Below, one piece after another: positions 1 to 13,424 of a stretch of DNA of 64,000 nt. The stretch comes from Campylorhamphus procurvoides. Lineage: Eukaryota > Chordata > Aves > Passeriformes > Dendrocolaptidae. Positions within the stretch are counted from its first letter, which is position 1. Each line of letters starts with the position of its first letter. The translations under genes and the position numbers were made by a program. A model generated the notes under the pieces. That model did not search any database and was not told the DNA's origin. It was given only the letters and a program-made list of their open reading frames with translations. The stretch covers positions 242,323-306,322 of the forward strand of contig WBMV01006665.1 of the NCBI GenBank assembly GCA_013396655.1, read 5' to 3'.

Positions 1-2153
1 GCTATGATGTAAAAAGTCTCAATTTTTCTGGATTTAACTTCCCTCTATTATTAAGACACTTAATCCACAAAAAACAACCACTCTTAAATGACTAAAAGAC
101 ATGAAGCTATAACCAATAGCAAAATAAACAAACAAAAATCCCCAAACAACAAACCAAACAAACAACTATTGCCTGTATGAAATATTGTGCTTCTCTGAAA
201 ATTTAACAGAAATATAACACACAATAGATTAGACTCAGAAACAGCCTTTTTAATATTAAAATATGGCAACTTGGAAATGGACTAGTTATCAATGATCAAA
301 CACAGACCACACATATCTTAACAAAAATACCAGGGAAAAATGTACCAAAGATTAAAAAGCATAAGCCATTATATATGGAACAGTAATAAACACTTCACAA
401 TTAATTCTAAAAAATCTAATCCTTCAGCTAACAATTTATATAAACTACATTAACTGTATCCTGTCTTCAGCTATCTGAAGTCGCAGCAAGAAGCATTTTT
501 TATTCACACCATGCAACAATATACTAATAATTTTGCTTTGTTATGTCATCCATTTATTCTTACTATTTTATAACCAAAAATAAGCACAAACCATAAGGAC
601 TTCTGAAATAGCTATTGGGAAATATCCGCCATCAACAATTTAGATTTAGCCAATCTTTATAAAACAGAATTTAATATTCTTGAACTTCAGCAAGCCAAAA
701 TAGGGCATGCCACAACACTTAAACAGTGTGTGTGTGAATGTGAGCATGTAAAATTATTCTCTGTTAGCAACTGGGAAAATATGAGGCTTTTTAGATCAGA
801 TTTCTTGTGGCATTGGACAACAAGTTAGGCAGACTGAATGAAAATAAAAAGTATGTTTCAAATGGTGGCATAACTTTGCTTGGTTAAAAGGAATGTAAGC
901 ATCACTTTGAAGCCTTGCACAGCCAAAGGTAAGCTCTGCTGGCTCTATTTAGACACAACCATACATGACCTGCATGCTACCTACTGTGTTGGCCAGCATT
1001 TCTCAAAGGGGCTTTTTCTTATAAGCAGCACAAGTTGGGCTTCTTTCCACACTTCAGTTTATAAGAAATTCCTAAGAATAATAATTTCTTTTTCACAAGG
1101 GTTGAACCAGTTCCCAAAGAACAGGAGGTTAATGCCCACACAATGACCCTGCAAAACCACTTCCCTAGATTAATGCACTGCAAGGCAAAAAAATTAAGTG
1201 AGCTGCTCTGGAGATGTACAACAGTAGTTAAATGCTATGCTTGAGTCAGACATCCTGTGTGTTTAAATATTCAGAAAAAAACATCTGCCTCTTGCCCATC
1301 CACATGAGACATGCTGAAAAGACATCAAGGCTTTTATAAATCATGTAATCCAATTATGAGGTGCAGAACAGAACAATAAAAGACAGGAACTTGCAACTCT
1401 CCCTCACATCCACGTGATGCAATATTTTTTAAGTAATGTTTTAATTATTGCTTTCAAAGCTTGTTGGGGAGTAACACAATAAAAGCCTTTTTGTGTGTGT
1501 GGAAGAGGGACTAAAGGAAAAACTTTCAATACAAGTTGCCTTTTGATGTGATACAGATATACTTAGGAGGTGAAAGCCTGCCTCACCTTACACTGGGGAT
1601 ACCCTCCATGAAATTAACATGTAAGTTAGCAGTGTACATATGTGAATACCCCATGTTTAAACACTCAATGAATCAATCAATTCTCTTTCAGTTTCTTAAT
1701 CATACTTCAAAGTTCTCATCTTATTTATATTTTTTGTTTTACCTTCTATGCCAATTTCCTTTTGTGTCACAGTAGAGTCCTTGTCATAACTATATTTTAG
1801 AAGCATTAGTAGGTGAAGGGTGGCTGGAGTGAAGCTTGGGTGAAAGTCAGGTGGAGATTTCCACCAAGGCAGTTTACTTTCAATTTTTTTTCTATGAAGA
1901 TAAATTACTCGCAAAAGAAAATGTAATTTAGGACAAAGTACTGAAAGAATATTAGGAATACTAAAACATTACTTCACCAGAGTGACCTGCATCACAATGC
2001 TTAGGGGTTACTGGGTGCTATCATAATGATAATTGAACTCAGTAATAAACCACACTGTAGCTGAAGACCAACTAGGAGTGACAACAACTCCTTTCTGACA
2101 CCCTCCGTACACTCAGTTTGAAATTATGAAGGTGCTCCTGCACTTAAGACTTG

Positions 2154-2264
2154 TACAGATTTTTTATAAATTTTAAATAACCTAAAAAGGTAAAGAACAG
2201 CAATTCAAAAAGCTAACTATCCAGAACTATCTATTTTCAATCACAAACTGTCACAATGGTGGTT
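2154..2264 (+). repeat. Diverged dispersed repeat, copy A
   Basis: This resembles 4315-4426 in the same orientation. The last 34 bases (2231-2264, starting ctattttcaatcaca) match 28 of 34 positions, and the left part shares tacagattttt and other short blocks with small gaps. It is probably two copies of an old unnamed repeat. Confidence 0.5.
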
Positions 2265-4314
2265 AAGAAATAAAGAAAAATATATAGAGTATATGATTTT
2301 TAATGCTGAGCTTCATGTCCTTACATGGCCTAAATGCCTTGGTGATTTTTTTTTTAAATAAAAGTGCAATTAGTAAATTAATGGTGACTGAGGTTAGTAA
2401 ATCAGAATAAATGAATTCTTTAGATTCTTTTGTTTTTAAAGTTAAATATTCCAACCTGAAGAGATAAAGTGTACACATTTTTAGTTGGACACCTAGAAAA
2501 GTTGATACTCCACTAAGAATATGAAGATACCTTTGTTAGGAAATAAATATAACTCTTGAATTTTGTATTTATTTTTGTTAATCAACATCATTATCTATGT
2601 AAACTTCATTAAATATAGGTCTTAATGGAAGTATATTGCAGATTACTAAAATTCTTTGCATTCTATTATTTAAGTAATAAATTGGATAATGAATAATCTA
2701 CTATGAAGTCTACAGAAGAACTGTTTGACATAATATGCAATACTTAAGAAAATTAGCATTTTGAAAAATTATTTTATACTTTACAATAAGTAATACAATA
2801 AACCACAAGAAAATACTGTTTAATGTCCTGAACTGCTTTCTTCTGAATGCTAGTATTCAACCTTTTGAAGTTTCTGATCTCAGCATCTTATGCCTACCTC
2901 TGGAGAAGGAAAGCAAAACCTTCCCTACTTTTAAAAATCCCTAAATACTTTTAAATTCCCTTCAAATTCATTGGTTAGTTTACTGATATAATAAACTGAA
3001 ACAAGACAGAGATCACTTTTTCATCTGAAGTAGATTCTTGCCAAAATCAATTTTATTACTTCAATTTACTTGCCACAGACAAGTAAATTTTCTCACAAGT
3101 CCAATGGTTTCATTTTCTGTATAATACCAGCTGCTAGATAATGTGGTTTGTGTATTCTTTTTATTCCACTTAAGTTTGCACCAAAAAATCCTAAAGTAAT
3201 TGAGACCAAAAAATTGAGATAAACATGAACTTTAGTCTCAAGAAATTCTTTAGAGGAAAGAAATAGATAATGAATAACTGAGAGTATGCTTCAGAAATGC
3301 CTTCCACCCTTACCAATCCCCCTTTAAAAATAAATAGAAAATGGTGCCCAGTAGAGGTTTCCAAACAGACAAGAGCAATTGCCTTAGAGATAGGAAGAAG
3401 GCCTGGAAGTGGAAGCTAATGGGGAGAGAGAAAGGTAATATTGGTGCAGAGGGGAGAAAGAGTTGATAAATTCAGTCCTACAGGAGAATACCCTTTGGGG
3501 TCACATCCCCTTGGCAGGCCTACCTGCAGAGCAACAGTAACAGAGCTGAAAACCTAATCATCAGACGCTGAGAGTGAGGAAGTGAAGGGTGCTTCATTGC
3601 TGCTATTCTCATTTAGATAGCAACAAAAGGTCTGTAGGTCAGGGGCAGACACTTGAGCCCCTGCCTCTTCCTTCCCTTGTATTTAATTAAACTGCAGTGT
3701 CTCATCAAGGATCTGCTTCCTACCAGATCTCAGATCCCTTCTACTCCTGCTCAGCATCATGTCTCATATACCACTGGCTCTCCTACCCTCTACTCATAGC
3801 CAGGACCTCCCAGACATTGTAATACTCATACTCTAACTTATCTAGCAAAAACTCAATTTTTTTTCCCCAGAGATTCCATCTTGAGAACGCTAGAAAATCA
3901 AATATTTTCTTCTATCCTTCCACTTGAAAGGTACAAAACACCCTTGGGAAGCCACTCCCATATGAAGACTCTACATCTTCCTCTGGTATAATCCTCACAT
4001 AACTGGATTTTAAAAAGCATTCAGGAAGGCCCAGAGAAATTCTGCTGATGTGTCTGATTAGAACATTTCTAAACAGATCACATTTCTTAAAATGTTATAC
4101 CATTCCTCTCACAAGAGTTGTATGTAAATGCAAAAAGAATAACATTATGACCTTACTGAAATCCATGACGGAGGTCTTAATTGCTTCTAAATGAAAAGGC
4201 AGTTTTAAACTAATAAACTTTTATTTTACCAGATAGACTAGTGTCCAGTGTAACATCTTTAATGGGCAAGATTAATAATAAAAACACTATAGAAATATAA
4301 TCTTTCATGCTAAA

Positions 4315-4426
4315 TACAGATTTTTAAAGTGAAAAGCAAGAACTGAAGAAGAGCAGTACTCCAAGAGTTAGAAAAGTTAACTTTCTAGAAGCCTATTTTC
4401 AATCACAGGCTGTCATAGGAGTGGTT
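4315..4426 (+). repeat. Diverged dispersed repeat, copy B
   Basis: This is the partner of 2154-2264. The core at 4393-4426 (ctattttcaatcacaggctg and onward) is the best conserved part. Confidence 0.5.
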
Positions 4427-6801
4427 CTAAATTCACAGCTCCATTACTTCACCTCCCAGGGACAGGATGGAAGAGAAGTCACTACTTTGCCTGGTGAAGC
4501 TAAGCAAATTAGACAAATCTGCTTTGCCCAATTATTTTCAGTGTTCAGACAAAATAGAGTGAATCAGAAACTTATCCCTTCGACAGAGCTCTGAAATGCT
4601 GATTTATGGGACAAGATGCATAATTTCTCCAATGGAAAGACCACTGACAGTGTTCAATCTATTAATTTAGGCTGAAAGGAGAGGAACAAGGTGACTGACT
4701 GACACTTCAGCAGAACATGAGTGTAGCTTATAGTACATAAAAGTGACTCCATACTTAAGACCAGAGAATATGCTCAAGAAAGAATCATAACTCCATGAGT
4801 TAGTTCCGTGTTACTCCTCAGTCAATGGTCGGGAAACATACCAAACTGAAGGACTATGGTGAGGAGAAAATCATAATATTTCCCTTAAAAAAACGGCCAT
4901 TGCCATAAAAGAATCCAAAGACAGAAATTTAAAATATCTGGAGTTTGTTTTCTGAAAGAGAGTGGTAAAAGGGAAGTTAAGTACAGGACTTAGGAGCCAA
5001 AGCTCCTTTCTCTTTAGCTTTCAGGAAACTCTAGCACCTCATGGCACTTCAGAAATAATTTTCTTCTGGAGCATTTTTGCACATTTTGAAAAAAAGTAAT
5101 AGCTATGAGTCATGTTTCAGCCAAGGTTAGGGCAACCAACATAATACAGAAGAAATGCTTTTAGCTAGCCATCAATAAAACATTTTTATTTAGAATTTAA
5201 AATCTCATTTATACTGCCGTTTACTTGAATATCATAAAAATACCAAATCTGATTGGCATGGATGAAACTTACAATATTTATAGAAAACTACATAAATAGT
5301 GCTTTAAACAAGTCTGCAAGGACAAAGCTCAGATTACAAATCATGCTCAAATTAGAGATACATTTTAAGAAGATGAATCACAGTGATATTAACAGATTTT
5401 CATGACCTGCTCTGGCTTCCAGAGTCATGATAAGCCACTCCTACTCATTCTTTGAAAACAAGCATTAAAGAATTGACATACTTACATTTCAGAGAAGGAA
5501 TCAAAAGCTCTGGAGTTCAAAATACAAATTTAGATACAGAAATAAATTTAAACTCAGGCACATGGCCCTGATATTGCAAAAAAAGAGCATGTACTCCTGT
5601 AAACAGCTTCTTTCTGTATTATCACTACAGAGAGTACAACATTACCAAAACAAATACAGTTCTTCCATTCTAAATTTACCACCAGCTTATAAGGTGATGC
5701 AGAATAGGCTGTATTGTAGAGAAATATAGTGCCTTTGAAACTTAAAGAATAAAATGCTCCATATTGAGATGCATGTACTTCATATTTTAACATACCTTAA
5801 GAAGAACCTTTACTAGATTAGTTTCTCATACTAAGTGCAGTAAGATGAGTTTTAAGGTCAAAGTATATGTATCTCAAATATAAAAAGTAGTTGTTTATTT
5901 TTAAAGTATTTTTACTGATATGCATAATCTTGAAAATTTTAAATGAATCTCATTTTGCATTTATGAAATATCCATATTCTATAGTGTTGATATTGTCACA
6001 TTGTCCCTTTTAAACATAATAAATGTGATTTACTATCCATCCATAACTCTCTTCATAACAAAGATATTTTGTAGTACACATAGTGGAAAAGAGAGCTGAT
6101 CAATTCCTAGTAATCTTAGTAACAACAGTAATTCACAGCAAGTTCTGCTCCACATGAAATGCAGACTCCAGTGAAGACTGGGGAAGACCAGTTATGGGAA
6201 AGCAAAGTGAGAACACATGAAGGGATCTGCATGAATGGAAACTAGAAACCACCAGCTAAGAAAGAGTGCTGCTCTGAACTGTACTCAATGCCTGCAACAC
6301 TAAGAGAAAATTACCATATTTTGCACAGAGAAGCTGCAGACTAAAGCTAGGAAGGAAACATGGCATTCCAAAATTGAAGAGTTTGGCAGCCTTTGCACTG
6401 GAATTGGGTCCTGCTTGAGGCATCCTCTTGTGTTTAGGAAGTCAGAGTAGTAGAGGATGATTCACTAAAGCTAGCATTTTCCTTTTGAAGGTCAAACTCA
6501 TTTTTTCTGTTGAGCCATCATTCCAGAGAAGCCTCTGGGCCTGAGCAGGTTGGTTGTCCTGGGAAGTTACAACTGCTGCTCGGTATAAAGCACCTAATAC
6601 TCTGGTCTTTCACACTGAGCTCTGGTGCATGGTACCCTACTCTTCTTGCCTCACATCTCTCTGTGTCTGATGTAATTTCACCTATCTCCAGTCTGTTCCT
6701 ATGACCATGACATTCATTCCTTCCAACTCCTGCTCCCATCCCTTAGCTGCTCACTACAACAGCATTGGTGCTACAGATCTAACTTCACGCTGCCATCCAA
6801 A

Positions 6802-6831
6802 TTTTTATTATTTTTAGCTGAGATAGTACTG
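6802..6831 (+). repeat. 30-bp exact dispersed repeat, copy A
   Basis: This 30-nt stretch, containing tttttagctgagatagtact, is identical to 7986-8015 in the same orientation. Flanking sequence differs apart from a shared ccaa just upstream. Confidence 0.9.
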
Positions 6832-7985
6832 CCCATTGGCACTCCACACCAATCTGTCATCACTAGCACCACCTTCTGTGCTAATCCTCTCCAGACTTTT
6901 GTGATAATTGAACCCCCTAATTGCTACAATTGCACTGACTACAGCAGCTCATATGCTCTGCCACACTACATAAGTATAGTCAAGCAATGACATATTAATG
7001 ATGTCTTGCTATTTTGTAACAGCATTAAAAAATTCGTTACCTTTCTTAATGCATTGAATTAACTACATGTGCTTAAATAAATGCTCAATTTGTTTAAAAG
7101 CTTTTTTTAATCTTGATTTTACTGCAGATGAATGGAAGAGGAAATTATAATTTTAGCCATGTCAGGCCCTCGTAGGAGAAAGAGGGTGAACCTAAGCAAA
7201 TGAAGTAGCCAGCCAAAGCTGAAGGGAGCAATAATTTCTATGCTCTGAGTTGTTCCTCACCCTAAAACTTAATGGGTTACTACAGCCACAGACTAACCTG
7301 AAAGGTTCAAGATAGGCTTGATCCATTAATCAGTCCAACCACCAAGGTGACAGATTTCATCTTACTCTTTAATTCAGTTTTGTTTTTTCCTCAGGAGGTT
7401 CTCTCTTGTTGGAGCAGTTCAGTTCAAAGTCATTAATTATTAAAAATTTCTTGGAAAATTAACAAAGTGTAGCTCTTGGGCATTCTTCTACAGAAGAGAC
7501 TCAACACCTTCCAATGTTATGTCCGAAAGTATTCCATTCTCATACTGCAGCATTCAAGGAAATCATGTCCAGTAGGAGACTCTACATTGATTTCTAGAGA
7601 AAAGCAGTCTCAAATTTCATGACTCACTGTTACTAGAAAAACAGTCTAGAGCCACTTAGCAAATTCAAGAAACACATGCTACTTACACGTAGAAAATAAA
7701 ATTTGTCTTGAAATCCAAAATTTCCATCATTTTAGAGCTGCTGCACTTGGCTGTGGTATTTATTGTGCTACATTTGGCACTAAATACATTTGGCTTTTAA
7801 AATCATGTCAACGTTTTCCATAAAAATATGTTCTATAGCTTCTCTAACAGAAATGGGCAAGTGTTCCAGTAATAAAATGTTAAAACAGCTTTTGTGCCTA
7901 TAAAGACATTAATAGAGCAGAAATCATTTCAACTTATGTAATTCAAGCCCTATAACTCCCAGAAGGATTTTAACATAGCCAATTT

Positions 7986-8015
7986 TTTTTATTATTTTTA
8001 GCTGAGATAGTACTG
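7986..8015 (+). repeat. 30-bp exact dispersed repeat, copy B
   Basis: This is the second exact copy of the 30-nt stretch at 6802-6831, 1,184 bp further on. The right half is not low-complexity, so chance identity is unlikely. Confidence 0.9.
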
Positions 8016-9904
8016 TCTGAGCAGTGGAGTCTGTACTAAGCATACCTAAGAGTATCTAACAAGAAAGATAGCAAGAAATCTATTCTATTTTTAAGGAAGT
8101 TTATTTCAACTCAGCTTCAACACACAAAATGTCTGTGTGTCCACAATGCTTCCTATGTACCATGCAGGATCACCAAACCAAGAAAAAAATGAAGATGTGA
8201 TTTATAAATACAACAGTAGGCAGTCATGCTAAAATAAAAATATGGAATACAAAAATCATTATAGGGGAACCAGGACTGGCTGGTAAATGTAACTGCATCA
8301 TTATTCTCACAGAGGGAGACTGTCAAAGACATGGGGGTGAGATAAATATCAAGCGCTCAACATATGCCAGTATGAGTTGGACACAACTCACATTTATGCT
8401 TTTCAAAAGCAATCCTGTAATTCAGAGGAAACGGCCATTTTCTGTAAGTGGTAAGAATGAAAAAATGCTATATTGAATTCACGCGCCATCTTCTGCAATT
8501 CACTTTTTTTCCTTTTTAAGAAAGAATACTGCTAGTACAGACTACTTTTCCTATCTCACAAGCACAATACAGGCTAATACAGATAAATTAATCTATTTCC
8601 CAAATCTATAAATACAGCCAAAAACATTTTTCACATGGAGTTTTGAGAGGTTTCAAGTAAAGAAGTTCTTGAATTCACAAATTAGTTATGAAAATTAAGA
8701 CTAAGGTTCTAAATTACTTTACAGAATGGATACCTAAACCATATACTGCTCTCATTTAGTTTTTTCATCAAAACCTAACCACATGGTACAGATTAGGCAG
8801 CACTCTGCAATATCACACAGCCATTGGGAAGAATACTATATCCATGGAGCCCACACAGCAAATGGGCAGGAAGAGGTGGGATGGGTTGGGACCAATCCAA
8901 ATATGGTCATAAGTGCTCCTCATCCAGTCCAGACTGCCACTGAGTGACCTCCCATGGGTCTCAAGATTATGTGTGATGTGAAAGCCAGCACACACTTCTT
9001 ACAACTTGGTGTGTCCCAATGACATGGGACAGCACTGAGGGGGAGAGCACTGTACATTTACCAGACACTGGATTATTCCAGGACACAAAGAAAAGCTGTT
9101 TCTCACTTCAGGTTCTTCGGTTTGGTGACTTGATTCTGGTTAGACTATGACAAAAACATTCCCCCCTAAACACAAATTAGAGGTAATAGCAATGATTAAT
9201 AATCCATATGGGTAACATTCCACAAATGAGCATATGGAAAAATCAATATGAATCAGCACAACTGCCAGACAGAGGTGAAATAATGTAAGATACCAGAACA
9301 CTCATTGATTTTAACAGTTGTGCTTCTAGGAACAAACATACAAACAGGGAATCTTGTTGCACATTAGCAGATTGTAAATTTCCAAATAAAATGCTTCACT
9401 AAAAGTGAAAGGTTGGTTTTTTGTTTTTAATAGTACATCTGTTTTATTAAATTAGCAACACTTACATATTAAAGCATGTCTGGTGTGAGGTGTCTGATCA
9501 CCTGCAATTTGAGTGGGAACAAAAAGTATGACAAGAAGCCCACCCATATATTAGTGTATGTACTGACTAGTACCTGCATGAGGCACTGTTAAAATAATTC
9601 TTAATCCTTGTTTCTTAAAACTAGGAATATCTGCTTAAGTCATCATTCTTTCCTAAATTTCCCGTATCACTAAAATAATAATAACAATAAAAATAACAAC
9701 TACAATAAAAATAGGTCAATGCATAAACTATTTAATCTACTGAATGTTACATATCTTGGAATGAGCTGGGACATTCTTCAGCAAAGAAATTTTATGATGG
9801 AGACATCTGTGAAAATATCACTCCGTTCCACAACATATCATCTTAAAAACTGAGCATGAATTATGGCCTTCCTACAAAAGCAAATGTAAGGGTTCAAAAA
9901 AATA

Positions 9905-9910
9905 ACTCAC
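9905..9910 (-). other. RSPO2: RSPO2 splice donor after the FU1 exon
   Basis: The minus strand reads TGTTCAA then GTGAGT, a good 5' splice site. It leaves one base (A) of the next codon. With a downstream exon starting GA this makes Arg, as expected for the R-spondin Cys-X-Arg-Cys junction between FU1 and FU2. Confidence 0.9.
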
Positions 9911-10099
9911 TTGAACATCTGTTCATGTCTGGCGTTCGAAGTCCATAGTACCCCGATGGGCAGGAATGCAAGCATTCACCATATTGTCTCATTCCTTCTC
10001 TTCGTAGGAAGAAGAATAACTTGTGTTGGCATCTGATGCACCCATTATCCTTTGAACAAGATAAACAACCTTTGCAAATTGGATTTGGTCCATAGCTAG
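9911..10099 (-). CDS. RSPO2: R-spondin 2, exon encoding the first furin-like repeat (residues 32-94)
   Basis: This 189-nt exon encodes ASYGPNPICKGC through DMNRCS, the first furin-like (FU1) cysteine-rich repeat of R-spondin 2. Eight cysteines are present at residues 40, 43, 46, 52, 55, 74, 78 and 93, the count expected for FU1 with its flank. In known R-spondins, FU1 contacts ZNRF3/RNF43 through an Arg and a Gln five residues apart. Here these are Arg65 and Gln70 within LRREGMRQYG, so the ligase-binding site looks intact. The acceptor is a pyrimidine-rich tract ending TTTTGCAG at 10100. The donor is GTGAGT at 9910-9905. The exon is phase 1 at both ends and a multiple of three, so skipping it would keep the frame but remove FU1. 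The next exon should start GA to complete Arg95; it is not in the window. There are no stops or frameshifts, and the gene appears functional. Confidence 0.96.
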
Positions 10100-10120
10100 C
10101 TGCAAAATAAGAAGATAAAT
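10100..10120 (-). other. RSPO2: RSPO2 splice acceptor before the FU1 exon
   Basis: On the minus strand a T-rich tract (TTATCTTCTTATTTTGCAG) ends in AG at 10100, directly before CTAGCTATGG of the exon. Using this AG gives Ala32-Ser33-Tyr34 when joined to the upstream exon. The second AG, three bases into the exon, would give a frameshift and is not chosen. Confidence 0.9.
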
Positions 10121-12229
10121 TACACTTTAAGATCATCTGAACATTATTTTGGCTGGAGGTCCTCTTCCCTCTAAAGTGTTACTTATCTTCTGCATGACCA
10201 CAAGAAATTCTAAAGCAGCAGTTCTGAAAGTGCACTCACTTTCATGTATCTGTACTGGCACTGAATAAAAAGAAATGCAATCTCTATATTTTTAATTATA
10301 TGTAGAGCAATTTAATGAACTTATACACATTTAAAATACAGGTACAGGCAGGCAGAAACCAAGCTAATCAGTAAAAAGTTAAGGAAAAACACAATGTTGG
10401 ATTCCAGTTTGAAGCTGGGGACAAAAGCACACAACAAAATACAAGAACTTCACCACCCTGATAAATGCACCTGGAATGATATGCCCATGGAAATCCAGCA
10501 ACACCACTAGTGGAATTTCTGAACTGGGAAGCGAGCAATAGTGAGAGTAGAAAAGTCTCTGCAGAACAGGTACAGCACCAACAACACCTCCTGTCTCCTA
10601 GCTCTCAGGTACTACAAACGCTGTCATCTTGCAGGCTCTTCTTGATCTAGTAAGAACATCAAGGCATTTTTCAAAAAAGAGTAGTTGTTTTAACTTCTCA
10701 GAGCCTCTTTCTACAAGTTTCTACTGAAAATGGGCTGAAAACCATATGCACAGACATTACCAAAGGAGAGCATTTAGTGCAGATTACCATTTCAGGTCAC
10801 CAGCTGCTGTACATTCAAGTCTATGCTCTGATTTTTTTTATTTTCTTTCAAGTTACTTGGCTGGTAGCTGCAACACGAACTTCAGCTGTATCACTCTTTG
10901 TCCTTATGAGCCTTTATTATCCTGCCTTTCTGCAGAATTGCAGAACACTCCTCTGTCCCCATGGGCTGTGAGCTCCTCAGGGGCTGAACCAGTACAGTAG
11001 GTTAGCAGAGGGAGGATGGCTCAAGACATTCCTGAAACCAGCATAACTTAACAGGTCTGTTTTAAATATTAAATTTGCTACAGGAATTCACAGAAATTTG
11101 CCAGTTCAAACCTGGTTTACTAGAAACAAAAGAAAAATACTATGCAACAGAGGCAAATGTCATTGGGGGCTCAAGAGTTTTTCAACAGAGGCCACCCAGA
11201 GAGCAGCTAGCCAAAAGGGCAAAGACTATGTTTAATTGCTATATTCACACCCTAATGTAGTGATCTGGTACTTTTACCTTGTATGGCTGGATAACTAAGG
11301 TTTTTCAACTGATGACTTCACCAGCAGAGCCAGGGGGAAAAAATAAAAAAAGGAAAAGCCCACCATCCTCTGGAACCAGTAGCTGATAAGCTTTACTCTC
11401 ACCTTCACACATCTGCACACCATATTCCCATTCCCTCTCTGCTTCCATCCCACACACACAACTAAGTTCACCATGAGTTGCATTCAAGACTGATCTTGTA
11501 CAAAATAATACTAGTGGGTGGCAGGCAGGATGAAGCCAAGCAACCTGGTGTGAAACAACTCAGTCAGTGAGACACTTTCTGAATACTGGAGTCCTCTGGC
11601 ACCAGCCTCACCTGATGAGATCCTCTTGATGGGAATAGCATCCTTATGTATATGGTGCATGTATGATTCTTCAGCTGTCTGTTGGCCTTTTTGTAATGAG
11701 ACACCCTACCAGACCAACTGCCTTATATTCCTAAACCAGTTCCCATCTCCTGTTGCCCACAAGTCCTGAGATATAACTTTTCCAACAGTTTGCCTTGTAA
11801 CTATTCTCATTCACAATCCACATCTTCAAAGACAGACAAGAAGAGAAACAAACAAATGATGAGCTAGGCCTGAATGTATCCCTCATCTCACTGTCAGCAG
11901 GGATGGCTTATCTGTAACTACATCAAATAATGTGTGATCATATACTCCAAAGAAATTGATGCTTAAAACATGGTGGGCAGCTTAATCAAGGTCCCTCAGA
12001 GAAGCCTGTATTATAACAAAAAAATTAAAAGAAACTCAGCACTCAGAATGGTTTTGGGAGTTTGAAACAGCTGAAATCAGGATCTTATGTATATGTTTTT
12101 GACTTAAGGCCAGCTCAATTGCTGAACAGCATGAATGTGGGATACTATAATAGTATCCTATATTTATATATAAATATATGGAGATATAGGCATAGATAAA
12201 GGCTATACATATGGATATAGCTAAAGGCA
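10121..12229. other. Intron segment without recognised elements
   Basis: This is unique-looking AT-rich intron sequence. Overlapping short frames near 10746-11000 and 11295-11487 have no recognisable homology. A small AT palindrome cluster lies near 12140-12180, including an 18-bp perfect palindrome (atatttatatataaatat) just upstream of the long CR1. Confidence 0.5.
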
Positions 12230-13424
12230 ACAAAACAACAGGCCTGCTGCTAACAGACAGGATAAAACTGTCTCAAACGGAAGAAAAGACCTTTGCACAA
12301 GAGTTAGCAGGGCTCATTGAAAGAACTTTAAATTAGATTTGAAGGGAGAAATGGAAAAAACAAGGCTCACTAGAGATAAGTCTAGGGGCAGTATGCCAGT
12401 GTCTGAGGGACAGGGTGCTAGCATGGACCTTCAGTCTCCTATCTCAGGGGAGGTAGGGGATGGAAATCCATTTAGCAGCAAAGATGCAAAGGTAATTCAT
12501 GCATTAAAAGCAGGAATTAGGGCTTCTCTCCCACAAAAAGGTGCTGGGATCAATAGAGTAGCTGAAGTGCACCAATGCACACAGCATGGGTAACATGAGG
12601 AGCAGAAAGTCTCTAGAGCAGGAAAAGTATGACATAGCTGATAACACAGAAACATTGTGCAAAGAGTCACACAACTGGAATGTTGCAGTGAATGGCTATA
12701 AACTCCTCAAAAGGGATAGGAGGCAGTGGGACAGGCTTGTATGTTATGGGGTGTTTTGGTTGTCTAGAGCTTGTTAATGGTGAGGATAGGGTCAAATGTT
12801 TGTGTGAAAGAATCGGGGGAAGGCCAACAAGGGAGGTATCATCATGGGAGTCTGCTACAGACTTCCCAACATGAACAAATAGACAAACAAAATATTTTGC
12901 AAGTGGCTGGGAGAAGTCTCACAATAGCTTAACCTTGTTCTTGTGGGGGACTTCAACTTACCAGATGTCTGCTTAAAATACAACACAGCAGAGAGGAAAG
13001 AGCCTAGGAGATTCCTGAAGTGAGAATGACTTTCTGACACAGTTGGTTAGGGAGTAAACTAGGGAAGGCAACCTCTGGACCTGTTGTTTGGGAATGGAGA
13101 AAGACTTGTAGGTGATGTGGTGGTTGGAGGCCATCTTGGGTAAAGTCATCACCAAATGGTAAGGTTTTGGTTCTTGGTGAAGTAAGAAAGGGGGTCAACA
13201 AAGTCTCTGCCTTGGACTTCCAGAGGGCAGACTTTGGCCTGTTTAGGAGTCTGGTTAATAACATCCCTTAGAAGGAAGTCCTGAAAGTCAAGAGAGTCCA
13301 TGAAGGCTACATTTTTCAAGAAGGGAATCCTAACAGCACTGGAGCAGGGTGACACCTTATGTCAAAAGATGATCCAGTGGGAAAGAAAACTGGCCTGGCT
13401 GAACAGGCTGGAACTCAGGGGGAA

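Larger units (their letters stand above)
1..9904 (-). other. RSPO2: RSPO2 intron downstream of the FU1 exon (partial)
   Basis: This is AT-rich intronic sequence running off the left edge. I looked on the minus strand for the FU2 exon, whose product should begin near Arg-Cys-Arg-Ile-Glu-Asn-Cys, and did not find it; its size (about 145 nt) could hide it in a short open frame, but no matching stretch was seen. The region has two copies of a 30-bp exact repeat (6802 and 7986), a diverged repeat pair (2154 and 4315) and an AAT-rich tract near 9672-9712. The short open frames here have no recognisable homology. No CR1 copy was recognised. Confidence 0.75.

Noticed and set aside
1..9904. Search for the RSPO2 FU2 exon
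   Set aside because: No minus-strand stretch encoding the expected FU2 cysteine pattern was found, so it is taken to lie beyond the left edge.
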